DNA from: a virus
DNA: 47,647 nucleotides
Virus record (IMG/VR): IMGVR_UViG_3300042356_001764
Coordinates: 1 to 47,647 of that record
Reading direction: 5' to 3' (one strand)
The position numbers and the translations under genes were made by a program. The notes below the pieces were generated by a model. That model made no database searches, had not been told where the DNA came from, and was given only the letters and a program-made list of their open reading frames with translations. Position 1 is the first letter of the stretch. Each line of letters opens with the position of its first letter. Positions 1-7,662 of this stretch are shown piece by piece.

Positions 1-113
1 AGTGTTTTATTTCAATAGCGAATTAAGAGTATAACTTTGTATAAAAAAAATCATTTACAACATAAATTTTTAATACGCTGATTTACAACAACTTTATTTT
101 TGTTTTACAGCAT

Positions 114-151
114 AAAAAAAAATTCCCCTACCATTTCTGATAAGGGAATTT
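114..151 (-). terminator. Rho-independent terminator
   Basis: The arms AAATTCCC (120-127) and GGGAATTT (144-151) pair perfectly. Read on the minus strand the hairpin runs straight into a T-run (complement of the A-run 114-122). It sits about 25 bases after the stop of the exported-protein gene at 178-585 and therefore closes the minus-strand transcript. Read on the plus strand the hairpin is followed by a poorer T-run. Confidence 0.8.
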
Positions 152-177
152 CATTGTTTTTTGTTGATCAAATTGTC

Positions 178-585
178 CTAACTGTTGACTCGATTGTATT
201 TAGGCTCAAATATTACGTGATGGTTCCGCACGGTCGGTTTTGTTCTAATATTGAATGTTATTACGATATTGTTATTAAGAATTGAGTTATTGTTGACTCG
301 CCTATAATCGTAGCAACTGTAACATCTCACTTCATTCTTAGAAGGCAAACATAACCGCCAGACTGTAATTGGTGTCAGCGCAACCTTCTGTGATTCAAAT
401 ACGTAAATTCCGGCAATCTTGTGATTCTCTTGTGAAATAATGGCTTTGAGAGATGTTGGTGGTCTCTCTTGGCTCACCATCGAACACAAGGTTGATTTTT
501 GACACTCTTTGGCTGACGCCTCTAAGTGGTTTGAGAACATTAGCCCAGCTAACATAATCAAACAAGTGATGAAAAATTTAGACAT
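178..585 (-). CDS. Exported Cys-rich hypothetical protein
   Basis: A 135-residue protein with a clear signal peptide: Lys3, a hydrophobic core at about residues 4-18, and a plausible cleavage site after Ala-Ser-Ala (23-25). The mature part is basic and contains five cysteines (28, 34, 79, 88, 91), the last two as CYSC, so disulphides or metal binding in the periplasm are possible. I do not recognise the family. It is the last gene before a strong terminator. A secreted phage protein at an operon end could act on the host envelope (for example superinfection exclusion or lysis), but nothing in the sequence proves this. Confidence 0.7.
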   Translation of the reverse strand: MSKFFITCLIMLAGLMFSNHLEASAKECQKSTLCSMVSQERPPTSLKAIISQENHKIAGIYVFESQKVALTPITVWRLCLPSKNEVRCYSCYDYRRVNNNSILNNNIVITFNIRTKPTVRNHHVIFEPKYNRVNS

Positions 586-632
586 TTTTTATTCTTTAGA
601 TAATAAAACCTAGATGAACTATATAACTGTGT

Positions 633-788
633 TTATAAAAAAAACCTTTTGAAATCGACGCCTCTCACAACAGCTGCAGAAGTATCAACTATCACATCCA
701 AAACTTGGAAATGACCTTCCAACAAATCAACTAAGAATTCTACTCTTATGTTTTCATTTGTTGAGTCTGTAAATACGAATCTTTTTAT
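633..788 (-). CDS. Small ORF without ATG (possible ATA start or eroded gene)
   Basis: A minus-strand frame of 51 codons ending at TAA (633-635) reads like a real protein, with amphipathic acidic and basic stretches such as NIRVEFLVDLLEGHFQVLDV and a basic RGVDFKRFFL end. No ATG, GTG or TTG lies between the upstream in-frame TAA and the body. The natural start position would be ATA at 786-788 followed by Lys-Arg-Phe-Val-Phe-Thr-Asp. The spacing to the upstream gene (stop at 817) is normal for this genome. Either a rare ATA start is used, or the start codon has mutated, or there is a base error. No family recognised. Confidence 0.4.
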   Translation of the reverse strand: MKRFVFTDSTNENIRVEFLVDLLEGHFQVLDVIVDTSAAVVRGVDFKRFFL

Positions 789-816
789 ATTGTTTTATTG
801 TTTAATTGATTGTTTA

Positions 817-1677
817 TTAGAATCCTAAAGAAACAGCTTGCTCTTGTGATAACTCATACTTCTTCTTGTCATCGAGATTGCTTGCTATGAAATCAAGATT
901 TGCAATCTCAACTTTTGTTTCGATGTATTGTTCCAAGGTATCGTTATATTTACGACAAATATCAGCTTCCTCTTGACTTGAAGCATTGGTATTCCCAATG
1001 TCGCTTGATTTTGTTTCAGTCATGAACTTAGCACCATTATCAACAACATCTTGAGAGTAATAAGTCTTATTCCACATATATCTCTTATATGAAATTTGAC
1101 CAATCTTCTTCTTGAAACCTCTGTATTGATATTCTGATATTGATTCTGTTGGAACACAATCGGTCTCTTCAAGCATCTCATCCAATTTTGATTGAAGATG
1201 ATTTGCTTTTGATTCTTCTTCTTTCTTAAGAATCTCTGCTTTATCTTTGATTTGCACTCCAGTTTTCATGAGATGAATCTTACTGGAATAGCGGAATGCT
1301 TCTGATATAGCACCTTTCTCAAGGTCTGTATCTAATGATTTAGACAACTCTTCAACTGGAGTTGATTTTTTCCTTATGAATAAATTCTCTTCACCAACTT
1401 CGCTTGAAACTCTCACCAACTTCAAAGACAAAAGTTCTTCTGTTGCTTTATTATATAGTGATTCTGCTTCTGCCTTTTCTAGTTTTGAAGTCTTCTTGTT
1501 AATGTCTTCAACAAAAGCCTTAACTTGTTTTGTATTCAGAACAATAACATCGTCCGACAAAGACTTCAAGAGTGTTGCCTTATCATACAATTTCAAGTCT
1601 TCTTTGAATAAAGACTTGTTAAATGTTGATTTAGGCAAACCGTGATTTTCTATGAAAGTTGTACTATTATCAGTCAT
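817..1677 (-). CDS. Hypothetical protein, coiled-coil rich
   Basis: A 286-residue, charged, mainly helical protein without Cys clusters, membrane segments or a recognisable enzymatic motif. Lys/Glu-rich heptad-like stretches at about 40-80 and 135-170 suggest coiled coils. A tyrosine- and tryptophan-rich patch with basic residues (about 183-207) is the most distinctive part. The ATG at 1677 is preceded by an A-run and, seven bases further upstream, by a perfect 10-bp hairpin (1685-1710) that may influence its translation. Function unknown; coding is supported by length and by coherent codon use. Confidence 0.75.
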   Translation of the reverse strand: MTDNSTTFIENHGLPKSTFNKSLFKEDLKLYDKATLLKSLSDDVIVLNTKQVKAFVEDINKKTSKLEKAEAESLYNKATEELLSLKLVRVSSEVGEENLFIRKKSTPVEELSKSLDTDLEKGAISEAFRYSSKIHLMKTGVQIKDKAEILKKEEESKANHLQSKLDEMLEETDCVPTESISEYQYRGFKKKIGQISYKRYMWNKTYYSQDVVDNGAKFMTETKSSDIGNTNASSQEEADICRKYNDTLEQYIETKVEIANLDFIASNLDDKKKYELSQEQAVSLGF

Positions 1678-1682
1678 TTTTT

Positions 1683-1907
1683 TTAGGTATTAATGACTTG
1701 ATTAATACCTGATTCACCTACTTCATACCACCAGCCAAAAGTTTCACAATGGAATATCTCATTATCTATAAATTCATGGTCTTCTGTAGTCAAATCATTT
1801 TTGAATCCATATTAGGATATATCTCTGATATAGCAAAGTGTAAATCGTCACAAGTTCCTTGTAGGTATGTATTCTACAACACTACGAATATCAAAGTCTT
1901 CTGCACT
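1683..1907 (-). pseudogene. Frameshifted 3' continuation of the 1908-2303 gene
   Basis: Beyond the stop at 1908-1910 the minus strand still reads as protein, but in pieces that change frame. They are LEDCLDKV (from about 1928), then AEDFDIRSVVEYIPT, then GTCDDLHFAISEIYPNMDSK, then a 38-residue end starting NDLTTEDHEF and finishing GESGINQVINT before TAA at 1683-1685. Frame changes fall at short A-runs (for example the A5 after GATTC near 1800), typical of indels. The final stop lies five bases before the next start codon, as expected for a true gene end here. It looks like one gene broken by three to four indels, or a patch of base-call errors. Confidence 0.55.
1685..1710 (-). promoter_or_regulatory. 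Perfect 10-bp hairpin directly upstream of a start codon
   Basis: AGGTATTAAT (1685-1694) and ATTAATACCT (1701-1710) are exact reverse complements around a six-base loop. On the mRNA the stem ends seven bases before the ATG of the 817-1677 gene and overlaps the stop of the eroded reading frame upstream. It is followed by A residues rather than U residues, so it is not a terminator for this strand. It could occlude or present the ribosome start region, or mark a processing site. Confidence 0.5.
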
Positions 1908-2303
1908 TTATCTAAACAATCCTCCAAGTTTTTTGATTAAATCAATGTAGTTGTTTTTCAGCACATCGTCTCTTCTCTCCATTCTTATCTTAAAAAATCC
2001 ACCATTTCTCGCTTCTTTTGAATCACAAATAATTTCATAAACATCACTTTCAGCACAATTCTGCCACAATAAAGCGATGGTGTTAATTAGATTCTCGTCA
2101 GCTCTGGATGAATTATTTGTAGTGTGAGTGTTGAGGTGATGGTCTCTAACTTTTATATCTTTTCCAATGTTTTGTAACGACCAATTGATATAGGCTTTTG
2201 CTAATTCTGTTGTTCTTCCTGTTTGTTTGTATTGTTGAGACTCTTGGTCTATCATTCCAGTCAAGAATACAGTCAAATCTGTTGGTTGAAAGTTGTGTTT
2301 CAT
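1908..2303 (-). CDS. Hypothetical protein (probably the truncated N-terminal part of a longer gene)
   Basis: 131 residues beginning MKHNFQPTDLTVF. The mix of charged and aromatic residues and the codon choice look like a real gene, but no family is recognised. Its last residues (KKLGGLFR) come from a frame change. Dropping one A from the A-run at about 1930-1936 would continue the protein as NLEDCLDKV and on into the frameshifted remnant 1683-1907. The start lies inside the DenV-like ORF and the two frames overlap by 158 bases, unusually much for this genome. This again suggests damage or an error in this area. Confidence 0.55.
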   Translation of the reverse strand: MKHNFQPTDLTVFLTGMIDQESQQYKQTGRTTELAKAYINWSLQNIGKDIKVRDHHLNTHTTNNSSRADENLINTIALLWQNCAESDVYEIICDSKEARNGGFFKIRMERRDDVLKNNYIDLIKKLGGLFR

Positions 2304-2664
2304 ATGATTTTTGATTTTGTATTAATCTTTGTGTTATTTGAGTTAAATCTTCCTTATTAACTTTGTAATCATTAAACAATTCTGGTTTGTTTATGTAAAA
2401 TGACCAAGCATCAGAAAAATTCTGAACATTTATGTTTCTATTTAAACACTCTTCATGTATTTCCAAATATCTCTTGAATGTGTAGAATCCTTTGTCATAA
2501 AAGAATCTAACATGATTATCACCCATCTTAAATTTTCCTTGAAAAATCTGTATTCTAGACAATTTAGAAAGATTGTTTGGTATTCTTTTTATCTCTCTAT
2601 GTTCGGCTATAAGATGTGCGTTACTTAAAATCTGTGGTGGAATTCCTATGTTCACTCTTGTCAT
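2146..2664 (-). CDS. denV: T4 endonuclease V-like pyrimidine dimer DNA glycosylase
   Basis: 172 residues. The N-terminus MTRVNIGIPPQILSNAHLIA aligns with T4 endonuclease V (MTRINLTLVSELADQHLMA). After Met removal, Thr2 would be the N-terminal nucleophile, and Glu24 in the AEHRE motif matches catalytic Glu23 of T4. The block HVRFFYDKGFYTFKRYLEI matches HVTFFYDKLEFLRKRQIEL, and the AECLKRGFN-like motif is present as EECLNRNIN. The enzyme flips out cyclobutane dimers, cuts the glycosyl bond and nicks at the abasic site. T4 DenV is 138 residues. The last roughly 50 residues here overlap the next gene in another frame and do not resemble the T4 tail (WYKYYG), so the C-terminus may be abnormal. Confidence 0.85.
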   Translation of the reverse strand: MTRVNIGIPPQILSNAHLIAEHREIKRIPNNLSKLSRIQIFQGKFKMGDNHVRFFYDKGFYTFKRYLEIHEECLNRNINVQNFSDAWSFYINKPELFNDYKVNKEDLTQITQRLIQNQKSYETQLSTNRFDCILDWNDRPRVSTIQTNRKNNRISKSLYQLVVTKHWKRYKS

Positions 2665-2680
2665 AGGGGTTATAACCTTG

Positions 2681-4387
2681 CTATATGAAAGAATATTTGA
2701 ATCCTCTAATCATATGATTGGCAGCTAAACTCAACAACCAAAGACACATAGCAACGTCATCGTGCTCTATTGTTCCTTGTAATCCTTTTTCAGTGAATGC
2801 AATAGAACTCAATTCTAACGTTATCAAGTCTGCCATATCTATTGACTTTTTATCCCCTCTTGGAATTTTTATCTTGCCTCTCTCGAATAACATTGCTAAC
2901 GCTGGTAATCCTTTTTGAAAATCATTTTTGCTTTTATCTGTATTGTGAGGAAACACAGGTAGTCCATCTTTGGCTGCTTCTGTTACAAATATCCTCTGAA
3001 AATTGTTAGCCTCTTGATATATTGCGTCATGCTTGAAGTTTGAATAAATGTTTCTCAATATTGCTTTTTGCTCTTCAAAGCCTTTACCCTTGAATCTTTG
3101 AATATTTATAATCCATATATTGTCTTCATCGTCTATACCAGCTGTAATAAAAACACTGTAATCCGCAGCAACATTCGCTGATATAGCAAAGTCGCAAGCA
3201 CCAACAACTCTTTTGAACTTTATAGGAAAACTGTCTCTATTTCCAACTAGAGTGTAGTTTTGCATCCTTATGAATGCTCTCTCTATTATATCCATTGGAA
3301 ATATAGTACTATCGTTTGTTATAGGCTTACACAACAACTCTCTACTGAACACAAGATTACCTTGTGTTGACCTCTTTTCCATTAATGTCTTGTAGTTATA
3401 ACGATTTTCCCAAAGCAATTTTCCATCTGGAAAGATTGCTGGATATTCTCTTACAAACCAACCTGAAGACTTACCTTCAGGTGTAATTATCATCTTAGAC
3501 TTCAAATCTCCATGTAAATCATCAGAGTGGAATGGTGTGCCTACCACTAAAACCTGACCTCCAGGAACTATCGCATTCATAACTACTGAATGAAAGTATC
3601 TTATTGCTTTCTTTCTTTGTTCTGAAGAATACACGATATTGTCCTTATGTGGGTCATCTACTATTATAAAATGAGGGTGGGCACCACGAATTGAACTTCC
3701 AAATCCTCTGACCTTCAGAGTTGTTCCGTTCTTACAAACAATACCTTCTTTACCCCAACCTTCACTCATTGAAGTTGGCATCAACTTCTCTCTCAAAACA
3801 TCATTGTTTTCTATGGTCTCTTTTAAAACCTCTAACAAATCTTTTGCTTGTGTCATCGTGAAAGAAAACAACATGCCTTTTTTAGCTAACAAATCTTTTC
3901 TTGGTCTCTGAAGATTATTGTTTGGTCTATGTCTGTAAAACTTCCAGATTGGATATAGATTAGAGAATGCAAAACTTTTACCGTGGTCACGACTTGCCAA
4001 GACATCCAAATATTTATACCTCTGAATCAATTCAAACCACTCTACATGATGCCAATTAATCTCAAACTCTGGAACAACGGATGTTGTGAAATATAATAAA
4101 TTCTCAACTCTAAGAATCTCCTCTATTTCTTCAGTTAGTTTCTTGGTGTGATTAAGGTTGTTTATCATGAATTTCCCATCACCATAAACAACCTCAAAAA
4201 TTTCTCTCTCTATGAATTCAAACAACTTGTCTATATCATTGTAGTTTTGATTAAACAATTCATTCAAGGCTGGTCCAGACAATCCTTCTATTATTTCTTG
4301 GAATATACGGTGTGTTTCTTCCAATCTGTTAGTTGATAGAAGAAATCTGCTATTTTGCCTTATTGGTTCAAATTCATTTAGTATCAT
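2681..4387 (-). CDS. Terminase large subunit (ATPase-nuclease packaging motor)
   Basis: 568 residues, the size of T4 gp17-type terminases. Residues 131-138 (ASRDHGKS) are a variant Walker A with the conserved Arg early in the loop. FIIVDDP (240-246) is Walker B, followed by the coupling motif VVGTPF (281-286). The C-terminal half is an RNase H-like headful nuclease: Asp399 in GACDFAIS, and the late acidic cluster EHDD near the C-terminus. It would translocate DNA into the prohead and cut concatemers. No obvious small terminase is adjacent; upstream genes are a hypothetical protein and an exonuclease. The ATG is four bases from the stop of the preceding gene. Confidence 0.95.
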   Translation of the reverse strand: MILNEFEPIRQNSRFLLSTNRLEETHRIFQEIIEGLSGPALNELFNQNYNDIDKLFEFIEREIFEVVYGDGKFMINNLNHTKKLTEEIEEILRVENLLYFTTSVVPEFEINWHHVEWFELIQRYKYLDVLASRDHGKSFAFSNLYPIWKFYRHRPNNNLQRPRKDLLAKKGMLFSFTMTQAKDLLEVLKETIENNDVLREKLMPTSMSEGWGKEGIVCKNGTTLKVRGFGSSIRGAHPHFIIVDDPHKDNIVYSSEQRKKAIRYFHSVVMNAIVPGGQVLVVGTPFHSDDLHGDLKSKMIITPEGKSSGWFVREYPAIFPDGKLLWENRYNYKTLMEKRSTQGNLVFSRELLCKPITNDSTIFPMDIIERAFIRMQNYTLVGNRDSFPIKFKRVVGACDFAISANVAADYSVFITAGIDDEDNIWIINIQRFKGKGFEEQKAILRNIYSNFKHDAIYQEANNFQRIFVTEAAKDGLPVFPHNTDKSKNDFQKGLPALAMLFERGKIKIPRGDKKSIDMADLITLELSSIAFTEKGLQGTIEHDDVAMCLWLLSLAANHMIRGFKYSFI

Positions 4388-4390
4388 TTC

Positions 4391-5008
4391 CTATACAGTG
4401 CTTTCAGTTGTACTCTGTTCTTTTGTGTCTCTAATCTCCATGAATTTTTTTATACTGTTGTCATGGACTTCAATCAAACCTTTGATTTTTTCAATATCCT
4501 CAAGCCTCTTATTCTTCATGAAAGAATGGTACTCGATTTTCTGTTGTTCTGTACAAACGATTTTGAATAAGCCGTTGATTTTTTCATCTTCAATCAACAA
4601 TCCGAACAACTTCAAATTCGCAACAATATTTACAGCTGCAGGTCTGTTCATATTTTTGAAATACTTTACCATTTTCTCTATCGTAAACCAACCACCATTC
4701 CTCTTATCTGAAAAATCAGCAACTTTCATTGCTAATTCAATAGAACGTTTTTGATTTTCTTCATCTTCTATGAAAGCAGTTAACTTGTTTTCTTGCTCTT
4801 TCTTATCTTCTTGTTTTGACAAGGTAAAAATTGTTAAATCTAATTGGTTTTTATCCAAAATCATCAAATCTACTTCTTCAGATTCTTTGTACTTTTCTGA
4901 AAATTCTTTTTTCAATTCATCTGAATCAGTTCCAATGATTAAAAGTGTTTTTTGTAGAATATCTTCTACATGATTTTCTTCCTGATTTGTTTCTGTTTGT
5001 TTTTCCAT
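4391..5008 (-). CDS. Acidic hypothetical protein preceding terminase
   Basis: I start it at the ATG at 5008 (MEKQTETNQEENHVED), giving 205 residues. The longer in-frame ATG at 5065 would overlap the upstream exonuclease gene by more than 50 bases. The protein is Glu/Lys-rich. The segment at about 98-155, FSDKRNGGWFTIEKMVKYFK with a following NIVANLKLFGLL, looks like a winged-helix or HTH fold. A basic-acidic helical tail follows. Its position directly upstream of the large terminase makes a small-terminase or DNA-recognition role conceivable, but I cannot recognise the family. Confidence 0.6.
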   Translation of the reverse strand: MEKQTETNQEENHVEDILQKTLLIIGTDSDELKKEFSEKYKESEEVDLMILDKNQLDLTIFTLSKQEDKKEQENKLTAFIEDEENQKRSIELAMKVADFSDKRNGGWFTIEKMVKYFKNMNRPAAVNIVANLKLFGLLIEDEKINGLFKIVCTEQQKIEYHSFMKNKRLEDIEKIKGLIEVHDNSIKKFMEIRDTKEQSTTESTV

Positions 5009-5012
5009 GATA

Positions 5013-5690
5013 TTAAAATTGATAATGTGTTCTTTTCTTTTCTTGTTTTGGTTCTGACTCTGCAACAGATTTGTTTGATTTTGAATTGAATTTTCTTAAA
5101 TCACTCATTATTGATTTAAGTAATTTTGTTGTTGCTCTAACATCAACCATTGCGCCGTGAGCATCTAACAATTCTATATCATATCTAGAACAACATTTCT
5201 TTAAGTCAAAGCCGTTGACATCGTCAGATTTAGTTTCCAATTCCCACCTTTTTTTTGATAGTGTTAATGTATCTAATCTCTCATCAGAGACAAAATCTAA
5301 TAACCTCAGACCATGTAATTTGAATAGATATGTTAAAAATCTTATGTCAAATCCAACATTGTGTCCAGCTAATATAGGTCTTGAAGTTGGATGTTTAGAT
5401 ATTGCTGAGTCTTTGAAGAACTGACAAAGTGTTTTGACCAACTTTAAGCTGTCAACACCAGACATTATTTCTGACATTGAAACCATAGAAGACTTCAAAG
5501 CCTCTGGTGTTATAACTAATCTGTTTCCGTTTATATCATTATAAGGCTTAACAAAAGTCTCATACTCTTTGACAACTTTGAAATCTAATGTGTCGACTAA
5601 TTGTAATGCTATTTGGGTTATTGGATTCTTTTCTTCATCAAGCCCTCCAGTTTCACAATCGAATACTATTGTATAGTTTTTTAATTTCAT
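5013..5690 (-). CDS. DnaQ-type DEDDh 3'-5' exonuclease
   Basis: 225 residues with all exonuclease motifs of the DnaQ/epsilon family: ExoI FDCETGG with Asp11 and Glu13, ExoII HNVGFD with Asp115, and ExoIII DAHGAMVDVRAT with His178 and Asp183 (DEDDh type). The protein would remove mismatched 3' nucleotides. Because the window also encodes a DnaE-type polymerase alpha subunit without an internal exonuclease domain, this is the obvious proofreading partner, although the genes are more than 11 kb apart. The Lys-rich C-terminal tail (EPKQEKKRTH) has no clamp-binding consensus I can identify. Confidence 0.85.
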   Translation of the reverse strand: MKLKNYTIVFDCETGGLDEEKNPITQIALQLVDTLDFKVVKEYETFVKPYNDINGNRLVITPEALKSSMVSMSEIMSGVDSLKLVKTLCQFFKDSAISKHPTSRPILAGHNVGFDIRFLTYLFKLHGLRLLDFVSDERLDTLTLSKKRWELETKSDDVNGFDLKKCCSRYDIELLDAHGAMVDVRATTKLLKSIMSDLRKFNSKSNKSVAESEPKQEKKRTHYQF

Positions 5691-5693
5691 CTC

Positions 5694-5972
5694 TTAAACA
5701 AATTTTATGTATCCTAGTGATTGCAATTTATCCTTCAACAACTTCAATGCTTTGTCTCTACTTTCTTCAGTAGAGTATTTAAAAATGATATTTTTGAATG
5801 GTTGGTTAGATTCATCCTCATCCATTTGATTAATGGTAATGTAGTAGTATTCATCCTCACCTTTTATCTCATGACTTTTTGATATTCGCTTTATTATAAA
5901 TGGCATCAATATCTCATCCTCAAATTCTATTAAGAATAGATATTTTTTTTCCTTCTCATTCTTTTCAGCCAT
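5694..5972 (-). CDS. Small hypothetical protein
   Basis: 92 residues, highly charged, with alternating beta-like segments (KYLFLIEFEDEILMPFIIKRI, then DEYYYITINQMD, then NIIFKYST) and a C-terminal helix ending QSLGYIKFV. It resembles a small alpha/beta adaptor domain, but I do not recognise a family. It sits three bases from the stop of the upstream gene and directly before the exonuclease, so it is translated in the same operon. Confidence 0.65.
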   Translation of the reverse strand: MAEKNEKEKKYLFLIEFEDEILMPFIIKRISKSHEIKGEDEYYYITINQMDEDESNQPFKNIIFKYSTEESRDKALKLLKDKLQSLGYIKFV

Positions 5973-5974
5973 AA

Positions 5975-7159
5975 TTACTTATTTTTACGTTTCTTTTCTA
6001 ATCTATTCTGACCAATCTCAGCTTGGATTTGAGATTCTAATTTACTCTTAACATTGTCTGCCTTCTTTTCAGCTAATTTTGCCAATAACAACTCTTTAAA
6101 AACATTCACTTCTTCATTATTTTGAGATTGAATCTTATATTTTTCTTTCTCATTTTCTCTGTCTTTAGTCCTAGATTCTTGTATTTTATCAATATTATCA
6201 AAATCATAAGTCAATGTTGAAGGAAATGAACTTTCAAAATCTGCATCTGTCGCTTCACCATCTAAAAATTTGGTAAATTTTGAATAATATGAATCATTCA
6301 AACTTTTGATAAACGCTGCTGGTGATATGTTTGTTTTTGAAGCTATCCTGCCTATGATTATTTCCTTCAAAGGAATTGTTTTCAACAACTCTCTTTGTAT
6401 ATGGTGTTGAATGTTAGTTTCAATTTTCAAATCAACTGTACCGTTGATGTGTAGTTGTTCACCTTCACTTTCTTTTCTTATTTGTTCAAGAGTCTTCAGA
6501 AGCAAATTGTAATCATCTCTACCCTTGAAATTCTCATATTTTGACTTCAAATTACCGTAAAGCCAAACCAATTCTTCAAGTCTCGAAGTCTTGTTATAAA
6601 GCCTGATATCGCCAAAAGACTTTTTAAATTCTTCAATTTTTATAGCTATCAATTGAGCATTTTGTCTCTTGAAAGACAAAACGGTATCCATACTCGTCTT
6701 CATCTTCCATTCTTTGTTGATTATATCAAGAACTTCTTTTGAAGAGAACATCCTACCAAACAACTCTATCAATTCATCTTTTCTTGAATCGAGAATTGAA
6801 GTCATGGTTCCCACAAAACCATTGTGTGGGTTGATTTTGAACGCTTGTCTTTTGAATGTATTTGCTCTACCCATAACCTTAGAGTATATGGATTTCAGCT
6901 GCATTATTTGTTTCACTTCTTTCTCTGGTAAGTGTGAAATCAACTTTTCCAAGTCTAATTTCAATCTTGCCAAATCAACTTCTTTACCATCAGAAGTTTC
7001 AACTCTCCTTCTTTCATTTAAAATTGGATGAATTAGACATTTTCTCCAACTCCTATATGCATCAATATCTACAACATTGTCGTGTTCTATAGTGTTTATG
7101 AACTTTAGCTGTTCATCTTCACTCATATTGCTTGATGATTTTTGTTTATCTTCAGACAT
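5975..7159 (-). CDS. Hypothetical protein with a possible HTH segment
   Basis: 394 residues, strongly charged, with a Lys/Arg-rich C-terminus (GQNRLEKKRKNK). A segment at about 140-170 (FSSKEVLDIINKEWKMKTSM) has the spacing of a helix-turn-helix, and long helical stretches surround it. The central and C-terminal parts are coiled-coil-like (Lys/Glu/Gln heptads at about 335-390). The combination of an HTH, an oligomerising coiled coil and a basic tail two to three genes upstream of the large terminase would fit a DNA-recognition or small-terminase role, but this is inference only. The upstream gene stops three bases before its ATG. Confidence 0.65.
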   Translation of the reverse strand: MSEDKQKSSSNMSEDEQLKFINTIEHDNVVDIDAYRSWRKCLIHPILNERRRVETSDGKEVDLARLKLDLEKLISHLPEKEVKQIMQLKSIYSKVMGRANTFKRQAFKINPHNGFVGTMTSILDSRKDELIELFGRMFSSKEVLDIINKEWKMKTSMDTVLSFKRQNAQLIAIKIEEFKKSFGDIRLYNKTSRLEELVWLYGNLKSKYENFKGRDDYNLLLKTLEQIRKESEGEQLHINGTVDLKIETNIQHHIQRELLKTIPLKEIIIGRIASKTNISPAAFIKSLNDSYYSKFTKFLDGEATDADFESSFPSTLTYDFDNIDKIQESRTKDRENEKEKYKIQSQNNEEVNVFKELLLAKLAEKKADNVKSKLESQIQAEIGQNRLEKKRKNK

Positions 7160-7161
7160 AA

Positions 7162-7662
7162 TTAATTCAATATTGCTTTACTAACAAAATCAAATCTTCT
7201 AGAGTTGTATCCATGATACGGATCATTACAAACCATACCTTCAAGTTTGTAGGTCAATCTATCGTCCAATAAATTGTAATAAACATCAATTATTTTATAC
7301 TGTCTATGTCTCTCTAACCAATCTCCAAAAAAGTCTTCTGGTTTTTCACTACTGTCTATACAAAGAACATATATCCCATTGGGAATTTCTGATTTTATAT
7401 ATTCGTATAAATATTGTAAATCTAAAGATTTCTCATATGTTATTTGAAATAATTCCAGATTTGTTGTTAAAAATGAGTGTATGTCGATTATCTTATTGAA
7501 ACTGTTGAAGTTATTGAACATCAAACCAACCTTTTCATTGTCTTGTTTTTCAACTGAAGCGGTTGTTAGATTAAATTGAATCTCATTATCGTTCAACAAT
7601 TCACTCATCTCTTTCAAGAGATTTTCAAATTTTATCCTATCGTATTCGTTATCGAATGACAT
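7162..7662 (-). CDS. Hypothetical protein
   Basis: 166 residues, acidic and aromatic-rich, with no recognisable catalytic motif, cysteine cluster or membrane segment. The middle part (GIYVLCIDSSEKPEDFFGDW) and the C-terminal NDPYHGYNSRRFDF are distinctive but not diagnostic. Its start overlaps the 3' end of the next upstream gene by 14 bases, typical of translationally coupled small genes in this block. Confidence 0.6.
   Translation of the reverse strand: MSFDNEYDRIKFENLLKEMSELLNDNEIQFNLTTASVEKQDNEKVGLMFNNFNSFNKIIDIHSFLTTNLELFQITYEKSLDLQYLYEYIKSEIPNGIYVLCIDSSEKPEDFFGDWLERHRQYKIIDVYYNLLDDRLTYKLEGMVCNDPYHGYNSRRFDFVSKAILN

Noticed and set aside
100-285. Plus-strand 61-codon frame at the left edge
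   Set aside because: It overlaps the terminator hairpin and the 3' end of the exported-protein gene and has no supporting context; no other plus-strand gene is credible in the window.
1749-1940. Plus-strand 63-codon frame in the gene-free region
   Set aside because: The minus strand in the same place shows protein-like segments in broken frames; the plus frame is their shadow.
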